In this document: one piece after another, positions 1 to 7,131 of the stretch
Numbering within the stretch: position 1 is the first letter of the stretch
Layout of the letters: every line of letters starts with the position of its first letter
Origin: Nevskia sp.
GTDB lineage: Bacteria > Pseudomonadota > Gammaproteobacteria > Nevskiales > Nevskiaceae
DNA: 64,000 nucleotides
Reading direction: 5' to 3'
NCBI GenBank assembly: GCA_023229645.1
Contig: JALNYU010000002.1
Location: forward strand, 124,001 to 188,000
Notes under the pieces: generated by a model
What the model was told of the DNA's origin: nothing
Database searches by the model: none
What the model saw: only the letters and a program-made list of their open reading frames with translations
Made by a program: the position numbers and the translations under genes

Positions 1-1
1 T

Positions 2-124
2 CCGATTTCGATCATCGTGCCCTGCCACCGCGTCATCGGCGCCAGCGGCGCACTGACCGGCTACGGCGGCGGCATCGAACGCAAGCGTTGGTTGCTATGC
101 CATGAAGGTGCGCTGCTCGCGTGA
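2..124 (+). CDS. ogt: Methylated-DNA-protein cysteine methyltransferase, C-terminal fragment (window edge)
   Basis: The first 40 codons read in frame to a TGA stop and contain the signature PCHRVIGASGALTGYGGG. This holds the alkyl-acceptor Cys (PCHRV) and the following glycine-rich turn of the O6-methylguanine-DNA methyltransferase family. The enzyme repairs O6-alkylguanine by moving the alkyl group irreversibly onto that Cys. Only the C-terminal end is present, because the gene runs off the left edge of the window, so Ogt and the C-terminal part of an Ada-type protein cannot be told apart here. A repeat element begins 20 bases after the stop. Confidence 0.9.
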   Translation, partial: PISIIVPCHRVIGASGALTGYGGGIERKRWLLCHEGALLA

Positions 125-144
125 TTTTTGCGTCGGCACGGGTG

Positions 145-239
145 TTATTGATTCGGCCATTTCTCGCTTTCTCGGAAGTGCGGCATCCGGTTTGGCATTG
201 CACTGTCTTTATTCAAGTACTTAATGACCGGATCAATAA
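145..239 (+). repeat. MITE-like repeat, copy A (single-module derivative, 95 bp)
   Basis: It is bounded by near-perfect inverted ends, TTATTGATTCGGCCA on the left and TGACCGGATCAATAA on the right. Its interior matches the right-hand module of the 206-bp repeats at 41316, 52659 and 63718. The first 15 bases carry the T of the outer left end (GATTCGG) rather than the C of the inner module end (GATCCGG). That fits loss of the left module by recombination between the two direct copies of this 15-mer. There is no coding capacity and no visible target-site duplication. It lies between ogt and ureG. Confidence 0.85.
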
Positions 240-309
240 CAAGCCCTAGGCGCAGGTGCCGCAACAACAGGTACCATCGCGCACTCAACACAGACGATTG
301 GAGACAGGC

Positions 310-951
310 ATGGCGGGACGGGCGGAAGTATTGCGCTTAGGTGTGGGCGGGCCGGTGGGTTCCGGGAAAACGGCGCTGGTCGATAGCCTGTGCAAGCGGA
401 TGCGTGAGCGCTTCAACATCGCCGTCGTTACCAACGATATTTACACCCGGGAAGACGCCGAATTTCTAATCCGCAGCCAGGCGCTAGCGCCCGAGCGCAT
501 CCGCGGTGTCGAAACCGGCGGTTGCCCGCACACCGCAATCCGCGAAGATGCCTCGATGAACCTCGCGGCGATTGACGATCTGAATCGCGACTTCTCAGAT
601 CTTGACTTGATCATCGTCGAAAGCGGCGGCGACAACCTCGCCGCAACGTTCAGCCCCGAGTTATCGGACCTCACGCTTTATGTCATCGACGTCGCCGCCG
701 GCGACAAAATTCCACGCAAAGGCGGTCCCGGTATTACCCGTTCGGATCTGCTGATCATCAACAAAATCGACCTCGCGCCGTACGTCGGCGCCTCGCTCGA
801 AGTGATGGACCGAGATGCCAAGAAAATGCGCGGCGAACGCCAGTTCATTTTTACCAATCTCAAAACCGGCCAGGGCCTCGATGCGGTGATCGATTTCATC
901 GTCCGCCAGGGCATGTTGGAAAGCCGCGATAAGGCCGCCCAGCCGAGCTGA
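310..951 (+). CDS. ureG: Urease accessory GTPase UreG
   Basis: UreG is a SIMIBI-class GTPase that works with UreD/F/H and UreE to load nickel into apo-urease in the cytoplasm. The 213-residue protein has a P-loop GPVGSGKT (residues 14-21), the metal-binding Cys-Pro-His of VETGGCPHTAIREDAS, an ESGGDNLAATFSPEL segment and the NKxD-type motif INKID. The start at 310 is chosen because GGAGA sits about 6 bases upstream and it gives the usual family length; an in-frame ATG at 256 has no such site. No other urease gene is visible on either side: ogt and a repeat lie upstream and a CHAD-domain gene is convergent downstream. This ureG is therefore separated from structural urease genes, at least locally. 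Confidence 0.93.
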   Translation: MAGRAEVLRLGVGGPVGSGKTALVDSLCKRMRERFNIAVVTNDIYTREDAEFLIRSQALAPERIRGVETGGCPHTAIREDASMNLAAIDDLNRDFSDLDLIIVESGGDNLAATFSPELSDLTLYVIDVAAGDKIPRKGGPGITRSDLLIINKIDLAPYVGASLEVMDRDAKKMRGERQFIFTNLKTGQGLDAVIDFIVRQGMLESRDKAAQPS

Positions 952-972
952 GATGGTCGGGAGCCGCGCGCC

Positions 973-1857
973 TTAGGCCTCGGCTATTGCAATCGAGTCG
1001 GCGTAATCGCGCCAACGCGCACGAAGTTTTTTCCGTGCCGCGCGGATCGTTTTCTCGCTCCGCGCGATGTTACGTTCGGCAACGGCTTTAACGTTCGGAT
1101 TTTCGGCGAGCTGCGCCAGCAATTGCTGCGCAACGGTTTCGTCTTGAATCAAGCCGAGCACTTCTTGCACGCCGCGCAGCGTGCCGAGTTCGTAAACCGC
1201 AAGCGTAGGTTCGAGCGCACGGAATAATTCGACCGTATAGCGCAGGCGTTTTGCTGCCAGGCGTACACGGTGCAACGCGTGCGCATCCAGATGGCGCAGA
1301 TGCCGCGCGCGGCGCCGGAGCCGGCGTTCGGCGTGGTGCACGGCTTGATCCGCGATGTCCGAAACCGCCGGGGTGAAATCGATAGGGCGGGCATGCGATG
1401 GCGGTACCGCGTCGAGCCAGCGCGGCAGCTCGACATCGATAAACGTCGTCAAGCGTGTCAATAGCGCTTGTGCCCGCCTACGGGCCAACCTCTTCTGCGC
1501 TTTCGTCGTTTCGCGGCGCAAGACCTGTGTCGCCGCCAATGTTAAAACGGCAGCGCGCTCCGCGTGTTTCGTGCGCTGCGCGGCTAGATCCCGGCAGTGG
1601 CCGTCGATGAACCCCGCCCAAGCGCGTGCCGGCGCCAGTGTGTGCCGCAACCAACGCAGTTCCTGGCGTAAACGCCTGGCCGTCACGCGTGGCAACCAAG
1701 CCTCGAACAGCTCAATCGCATTACGCAAACGGGCCATATCAACCCGCAGGCGATGAATGTGCTCAGCCTCACCGTTCATGGCCGCGCGCTCAGCGTTCTG
1801 CCGCACCGCAGCGACCAGCGGCATAAAAATGCGCGGTAAAGCATCATGCAAATTCAT
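973..1857 (-). CDS. CHAD-domain protein
   Basis: The protein is about 294 residues, helix-rich and strongly basic. It has two repeats of the conserved-histidine alpha-helical domain pattern: HRLRVDMARLRNAIELFE near the N-terminus and HRVRLAAKRLRYTVELF in the second half. CHAD domains bind polyphosphate through conserved His/Lys/Arg residues, and some associate with polyphosphate granules. No polyphosphate kinase or triphosphatase (CYTH) gene is adjacent, so this is a stand-alone CHAD protein. The start MNLHDALP is chosen because the 15 residues before it do not look conserved and a GAGG lies about 10 bases upstream. It is convergent with ureG (22-base gap). The precise role cannot be told from sequence. 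Confidence 0.8.
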   Translation of the reverse strand: MNLHDALPRIFMPLVAAVRQNAERAAMNGEAEHIHRLRVDMARLRNAIELFEAWLPRVTARRLRQELRWLRHTLAPARAWAGFIDGHCRDLAAQRTKHAERAAVLTLAATQVLRRETTKAQKRLARRRAQALLTRLTTFIDVELPRWLDAVPPSHARPIDFTPAVSDIADQAVHHAERRLRRRARHLRHLDAHALHRVRLAAKRLRYTVELFRALEPTLAVYELGTLRGVQEVLGLIQDETVAQQLLAQLAENPNVKAVAERNIARSEKTIRAARKKLRARWRDYADSIAIAEA

Positions 1858-2289
1858 GCTGCTGGCCTCGCTACGTGCGTGGAATGAGCATTCCATGTGC
1901 ATCTTAAAGATACGATGATCTAATATCTTGACCGATTCCAGGTCGGCAACAAACTCTGTGGCATTCTGGTCGTCAGTTTGGCAAGGATGACCAAGAACTA
2001 CGACGCGGTAAATTGCTGGCTAACATCCAACGCATGCTGAATTCACGCCACGACTCGGCTGTCTGTTTAAATGTTGGAGCCGCTGCGCGCGATTAGTGGC
2101 CTCAGCCATTAGCACAGAACTCAACAAAGATGGCATCTGGGTGATTGCCAAGGTTGGCGTGCGCGCTGTGCGTGCCCACCACCGCCTAGGCGCATCTTCG
2201 GCATTCTCGAAAAGCGCAGGGAATCTGAGATATTGCCATTCAACCAGCAAGGCGCCTGATACAACAATAGCGATGCAAGAACAGGCTTT
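1858..2289. other. Gene-free stretch upstream of the hsd operon
   Basis: I find no credible gene here. The open frames present lack Shine-Dalgarno sites or recognisable content. A 17-codon ATG frame near 1987 has AAGG too close to its start to function well. The stretch probably carries the CHAD gene promoter and the hsdM promoter, and it may contain the left edge of the restriction-modification island. I see no tRNA, integrase or flanking direct repeat. Confidence 0.4.
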
Positions 2290-4683
2290 ATGAAACACGT
2301 AAAACAACAAGATCAAAGCAACCTGAAGTGGGTCGCCGACTTCATCTGGAATATCGCCGACGACCGCCTGCGCGACGTGTACGTGCGCGGCAAGTACCGT
2401 GACGTGATCCTTCCCTTCACCGTGCTGCGGCGGCTTGATGCCGTGCTGGAGTCGACCAAGCAGGCGGTGCTGGAGCGCAAGAAGTTCCTCGATACCCATA
2501 AGGTGGCCGCGCAGGACGGCGCGCTGCGCATGGCAGCCGGGCAAGCGTTCTACAACACGTCGGAATTCACCCTCGCCACGCTCACCGCCAGTGGACAAGG
2601 ACAGCGCCTACGCGACAACTTCGTTGATTACCTGGACGGTTTCTCGCCGAACGTTCAAGACATCTTGGCGAAGTTCAAATTTCGCGACCAGATCCAGACG
2701 ATGGTCGAGGCCGACATCCTCGGTCACTTGATCAACGACTTCCTCGATCCCGAGGTCAATCTCTCTCCGCTGCCAGTCAAGGATGTTGACGGGCGGGTCA
2801 AGTTGCCCGCGCTGGATAACCACGGCATGGGCACCGTGTTTGAGGAGCTAATCCGCCGATTCAACGAAGAGAACAACGAAGAGGCTGGCGAACACTTCAC
2901 GCCGCGCGATGTGGTCAAGCTGATGGCCAAGTTGCTGTTCCTGCCGGTGGCCGACCAAATTCAATCAGGCACCTACCTGCTGTACGACGGCAGTTGCGGC
3001 ACGGGCGGCATGCTAACCGTGGCCGAAGATGCGCTGCACGAACTGGCCGCAAGCCACGACAAGGAAGTCTCGATCCACCTGTTCGGGCAGGAGATCAACC
3101 CCGAGACCTACGCTATCTGCAAGGCCGACCTGCTGCTCAAGGGCGAAGGCGACGAGGCCGAGAACATCGTCGGCGGCGCGGACAAGTCCACGTTGTCAGC
3201 CGACCAGTTCCGGTCACGCGAGTTCGACTTCATGATCTCCAACCCGCCTTACGGCAAGAGTTGGAAGACTGACCTCGACCGGATGGGCGGCAAGAAGGAG
3301 TTCAGCGACTCGCGCTTCGTCGTCAATCACGGCGGCGACTCCGAATTCAAGCTCATCACCCGTTCCAGCGACGGGCAGCTGATGTTCCTGGTGAACAAGC
3401 TGCAGAAGATGAAACACAACACGCCGCTGGGCAGTCGCATCGCTCTGGTGCATAACGGCTCGGCGTTGTTCACCGGCGATGCAGGCCAGGGCGAGAGCAA
3501 CATCCGCCGCTGGGTGCTGGAGAACGACTGGCTTGAGGCCATCATCGCCCTTCCACTCAACATCTTCTACAACACGGGCATCGCCACGTACATCTGGGTA
3601 CTGGCCAACAAGAAGCCCGCTCAACGACGCGGCAAGGTGCAGCTGATCGACGCCTCGCAGTGGTTCTTGCCAATGCGGCGCAACCTTGGCAAAAAGAACT
3701 GCGAGCTGGCGGACGCGGACATTGAACGCATCCTCAAGCATTACCTCGACCAGCCTCCCGCCGATGCAGAAGCCGCAAAGGCAGTAGCCGAAAGCAAGTG
3801 GTTCGACAACGCCGACTTCGGCTACTGGAAAATCACGGTCGAGCGCCCGCTGCGCCTCAAGAGCCAGCTCAAGCGCAACGCCATCGAAAGCCTGCGCTTT
3901 GCCATGGGCGACGAAGGCCTGCGCAGCGAGATTTACACCAAGTACAGCGACAAGGTGTACACGAACTTCAACGCCATCAAGGCCGAAATCGAAGCGTGGC
4001 TTAAGGGTGACGATGGCGATGAGGATACCGACGACGAGTCCAACGACGAAGACGCCAAGACCACCAAGAAAGCGGTGCCGGAAAAACGGCGCAAGAAGCT
4101 GCTCGACCCCGCGACATGGCTGCGCGACAAGACCCTGATGGAACTGGCCAAGCTGGCGCAGCAGGAACTCGGCGAAGGTGTGTTCGATGACCACAACGAG
4201 TTCCGCACGCGCTTTGATGCCACGATGAAGGCACACAGCAAGAAGCTAGGCGCGCCCGAGAAGAAGGCCATTTACAAGGCGGTGAGCTGGCGCGACGAAA
4301 CGGCACCGCCCGTTATCGCCAAGTGCAGCAAACTGAAGGCGGGTGAGCATTTCGAACCCGGCAACGACGGCGCGTATCTGGAAACCGTGGGCAAGGATCG
4401 CTTTATGGTCGAGTACGAGGCCGATACCGACCTGCGCGATACCGAGCAAGTGCCGCTCAAGGAGTCCGGGGGCATCGAAGCCTTCTTCGTGCGCGAGGTG
4501 CTGCCCCACGCGCCGGATGCGTGGATTGCGATGGACGCCACCAAGATCGGCTACGAGATTTCGTTCGCGCGCTACTTCTACAAGCCGACCCCGCTGCGTA
4601 CGCTGGCGGAAATTCGGGCTGACATCCTGGCGTTGGAGCAGCAGAGTGAGGGTTTGCTGCACAAGATCGTGGGTACTGCGTGA
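2290..4683 (+). CDS. hsdM: Type I restriction-modification DNA methyltransferase subunit HsdM
   Basis: HsdM methylates adenine N6 in the sequence chosen by HsdS and is part of the M2S methylase and R2M2S restriction complexes. The N-terminal HsdM_N helical domain begins with NLKWVADFIWNIADDRLRD. The S-adenosylmethionine-binding motif I (YDGSCGTGGM) starts near residue 232, and the catalytic NPPYG motif IV is near residue 318. At 797 residues it is much longer than classical HsdM (about 500). The extra C-terminal part carries a very acidic stretch near residues 573-590 followed by a Lys/Arg-rich run. The start codon has only a weak Shine-Dalgarno sequence. The stop overlaps the hsdS start, as expected for a coupled operon. 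A long open frame on the opposite strand is a coding shadow. Confidence 0.95.
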   Translation: MKHVKQQDQSNLKWVADFIWNIADDRLRDVYVRGKYRDVILPFTVLRRLDAVLESTKQAVLERKKFLDTHKVAAQDGALRMAAGQAFYNTSEFTLATLTASGQGQRLRDNFVDYLDGFSPNVQDILAKFKFRDQIQTMVEADILGHLINDFLDPEVNLSPLPVKDVDGRVKLPALDNHGMGTVFEELIRRFNEENNEEAGEHFTPRDVVKLMAKLLFLPVADQIQSGTYLLYDGSCGTGGMLTVAEDALHELAASHDKEVSIHLFGQEINPETYAICKADLLLKGEGDEAENIVGGADKSTLSADQFRSREFDFMISNPPYGKSWKTDLDRMGGKKEFSDSRFVVNHGGDSEFKLITRSSDGQLMFLVNKLQKMKHNTPLGSRIALVHNGSALFTGDAGQGESNIRRWVLENDWLEAIIALPLNIFYNTGIATYIWVLANKKPAQRRGKVQLIDASQWFLPMRRNLGKKNCELADADIERILKHYLDQPPADAEAAKAVAESKWFDNADFGYWKITVERPLRLKSQLKRNAIESLRFAMGDEGLRSEIYTKYSDKVYTNFNAIKAEIEAWLKGDDGDEDTDDESNDEDAKTTKKAVPEKRRKKLLDPATWLRDKTLMELAKLAQQELGEGVFDDHNEFRTRFDATMKAHSKKLGAPEKKAIYKAVSWRDETAPPVIAKCSKLKAGEHFEPGNDGAYLETVGKDRFMVEYEADTDLRDTEQVPLKESGGIEAFFVREVLPHAPDAWIAMDATKIGYEISFARYFYKPTPLRTLAEIRADILALEQQSEGLLHKIVGTA

Positions 4684-6080
4684 TGGGCGGTGCATACCAG
4701 TCATACCGGACATCCAAGATGCAGTGGCTCCCGCCGGTGCCCGAGCACTGGGACGAGCAGCGCGCCAAGGTCTTCTTCCGTGAGGTGGATGAGCGCTCGC
4801 GCACCGGCGAAGAGGAGCTGCTGTCGGTATCGCACCTGACCGGGGTTACGCCGCGCAGCCAGAAGAACGTGACGATGTTCAAGGCCGCGAGCTATGTAGG
4901 CTCCAAGCTGTGCCGTCCCGGAGACATCGTGATCAATACGCTTTGGGCGTGGATGGCAGCGCTTGGCGCGAGCAGGAACGTGGGCATCGTCAGTCCGGCC
5001 TACGGCGTGTATCGGCCACACCGTGCCGACAGCTTCAACCCAGCGTATCTCGACTACCTGCTGCGCACTCGTGCCTACGTTGCTGAATACATTGGGCGAT
5101 CAACCGGCATCCGATCCTCGCGTCTGCGCCTGTACCCGAACCAGTTTCTCGACATCGCGCTGATTCAGCCGCCTCGTACCGAGCAAGACCTGATCGTCGC
5201 CTACCTGCGGGCGCAGGATGCTCACATCGCCCGGCTTATCAAAGCCAAGCGCAATCTCATCGACCTGCTCAGCGAGCAGAAGCTTCGCATCATCGACCAC
5301 GCCGTCACGCGCGGCCTTGATTCATCGGTTGCATTGAAGCCGTCGAGTATCGAATGGACTGGGGAAGTACCGATGCATTGGTCGGTCAAGCCTCTCAAAC
5401 GATGGGTACGCTTAAATGCGAGCGCCTTGGGCGAGAAGACCGATCCGGATTTTGAGTTCCGCTACCTGGACATCGGATCTGTCAAGACTGGACGACTGGC
5501 AAAGGAGCTTGAGCGACTGCGTTTCAAAAATGCACCGTCTCGGGCGCGCCGGATTTTGCGGCGCGGTGACACGATCATCTCTACTGTGCGAACGTACCTG
5601 AAAGCAATCTGGTACATCAATGAAGAGGCAGATGACCTGATCGCCTCCACCGGATTCGCTGTGCTGACGCCCGGAAGAGATGTTGAGCCTGAATACCTCG
5701 GCTATGTCATTCAAAGCACCGCATTTGTAAATCGGGTCACAGCCAATTCAATCGGCATTGCCTATCCAGCCATTGCTGAGACCGTGCTCGGTCGATTCCC
5801 TGTCGCGATGCCTTCCACGGTTACAGAGCAGCAAGCAATCGTTGCTCACATCAAGGCCGAAAGCGCACCTCTGGATCAAGCCATCGAGCAGGCACTGACA
5901 GAAATCAAGCTGATCCGCGAGTATCGCGACCGGCAAATTGCAGACGTGGTAACCGGCCAAGTGGATGTGCGCGGCTGGGTACCCGGCCCGGATGACGTGG
6001 TAGCCGACGAAGAATTGGCAGTTCTCGGCGACGACGAGGAATCGGATACCGATGGGGAGGAAGACAATGGCGACGAGTAA
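4683..6080 (+). CDS. hsdS: Type I restriction-modification specificity subunit HsdS
   Basis: HsdS recognises the bipartite DNA target and scaffolds HsdM and HsdR. The 465-residue protein shows two target-recognition domains, roughly residues 10-190 and 220-400. They are separated by a conserved helical segment (LLSEQKLRIIDHAVTRGLD, about 195-213) that is echoed by a C-terminal helix (REYRDRQIADVVTGQVDVRG, about 412-431). This is the usual pseudo-twofold HsdS layout. The C-terminal tail is strongly acidic. The ATG overlaps the hsdM TGA (TGATG), and a GTG three bases earlier is an alternative start. The recognition sequence cannot be read from the protein alone. Confidence 0.94.
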   Translation: MGGAYQSYRTSKMQWLPPVPEHWDEQRAKVFFREVDERSRTGEEELLSVSHLTGVTPRSQKNVTMFKAASYVGSKLCRPGDIVINTLWAWMAALGASRNVGIVSPAYGVYRPHRADSFNPAYLDYLLRTRAYVAEYIGRSTGIRSSRLRLYPNQFLDIALIQPPRTEQDLIVAYLRAQDAHIARLIKAKRNLIDLLSEQKLRIIDHAVTRGLDSSVALKPSSIEWTGEVPMHWSVKPLKRWVRLNASALGEKTDPDFEFRYLDIGSVKTGRLAKELERLRFKNAPSRARRILRRGDTIISTVRTYLKAIWYINEEADDLIASTGFAVLTPGRDVEPEYLGYVIQSTAFVNRVTANSIGIAYPAIAETVLGRFPVAMPSTVTEQQAIVAHIKAESAPLDQAIEQALTEIKLIREYRDRQIADVVTGQVDVRGWVPGPDDVVADEELAVLGDDEESDTDGEEDNGDE

Positions 6081-7131
6081 AAAGCCTGCCCCCAAGAAAC
6101 CCGCACCAGCGGTGCGAGAAGTTGCCGTAGTGCAGAACTACCCGGCCTTGCTGGCCGAGGTGAAAACGCGCATCCAGTCGGCACAGCATGCGGCACTGCG
6201 GGCGGTCAACCAAGAATTGGTGAGCCTCTATTGGGACATTGGGCGACTGATCGTGGAGCGGCAGCAAGACGCCAAGCACGGCGCGGCCATTGCCGAACGG
6301 CTGGCTGACGACCTGCGGGACGCCTTTGCCGATGTGGGCGGCTTTTCCCGCCGCAACGTGTTCTACATGCGGGAGTTCTATCTGCTCTACCGCGACGACG
6401 CAAAAGTGCAACCGCTGGTTGCACAAGTCGGCTGGTCGCACAACCTCATCATCTTGCAACGCTGCAAGGACGCGCAAGCGCGTGAGTTTTATCTCCGCAT
6501 GACGCGCAAATTCGGCTGGTCGAAGAATGTGCTGGCACACCAGATCGACAACCAGAGCTTTGAAAAGTCGCTGCTGGGCCAGACCAATTTTGACCAGACG
6601 CTGACCCCAGCCCTGCGCGCTCAGGCTCAACTGGCGGTGAAGGACGAATACGTGTTCGACTTCCTGGAGTTGGGCGCGCAACACAGCGAGCGCGAGCTGG
6701 AGCGTGCGCTCATCGCCCGCATCGAGGATTTTTTGCGCGCCATGGGCGGCATGTTTGCCTTCATGGGTAGCCAGTATCGGTTGGAAGTAGAGGGCCGGGA
6801 GTTTTTCATCGACTTGCTGCTCTTCCATCGGCGTTTGCACGCCTTGGTGGCCATCGAGCTGAAGGTGGGTGAGTTTGAGCCCGAGTTCGTGGGCAAGATG
6901 CAGTTCTATTTGGCTGCACTGGACGCGCAGGTGCGCCAGGACGACGAGAACCCGTCCATAGGCATCATCTTGTGCAAGGAAAAGAAGCGAACCATCGTTG
7001 AATACGCCCTGCGCGACGCGCGCAAGCCCATCGGTGTGGCGACTTACGAAATCACCAAGACGTTGCCGAAGAATCTGCAAGATCAGTTGCCATCGCCTGA
7101 AGCTATTGCCCGCCTGTTGGAGAGCCTATGA
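6067..7131 (+). CDS. DUF1016 / YhcG-family PD-(D/E)XK nuclease-domain protein
   Basis: The 354-residue protein starts with a Lys/Pro/Ala-rich tail. A helical DUF1016 N-terminal domain follows (YPALLAEVKTRIQSAQHAAL and VNQELVSLYWDIGRLI). The C-terminal nuclease fold has D249 in EFFIDLLLFHRRL and E264-L-K266 in VAIELKVGEF, the expected PD-(D/E)XK triad spacing. The start at 6067 is chosen for its GGGAGGAAGAC site; it overlaps hsdS by 14 bases, and the stop overlaps hsdR by 4 bases (ATGA). This embedding means it is co-translated with the restriction system. Its job there is not established. It could be an accessory nuclease, or a passenger as this family often is inside hsd loci. Confidence 0.88.
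   Translation: MATSKKPAPKKPAPAVREVAVVQNYPALLAEVKTRIQSAQHAALRAVNQELVSLYWDIGRLIVERQQDAKHGAAIAERLADDLRDAFADVGGFSRRNVFYMREFYLLYRDDAKVQPLVAQVGWSHNLIILQRCKDAQAREFYLRMTRKFGWSKNVLAHQIDNQSFEKSLLGQTNFDQTLTPALRAQAQLAVKDEYVFDFLELGAQHSERELERALIARIEDFLRAMGGMFAFMGSQYRLEVEGREFFIDLLLFHRRLHALVAIELKVGEFEPEFVGKMQFYLAALDAQVRQDDENPSIGIILCKEKKRTIVEYALRDARKPIGVATYEITKTLPKNLQDQLPSPEAIARLLESL

Noticed and set aside
2020..2598. 192-codon minus-strand frame across the hsdM start
   Set aside because: It overlaps the conserved hsdM N-terminus and has low-complexity content without a recognisable domain.
3214..4236. Long open frame on the minus strand opposite hsdM
   Set aside because: It mirrors codon bias of hsdM, has no ribosome-binding site and shows no recognisable protein content, while hsdM motifs on the plus strand are unambiguous.
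5905..7080. 391-codon open frame on the minus strand opposite the DUF1016 gene
   Set aside because: It is a coding shadow; the plus strand encodes a protein with intact nuclease motifs and operon overlaps.
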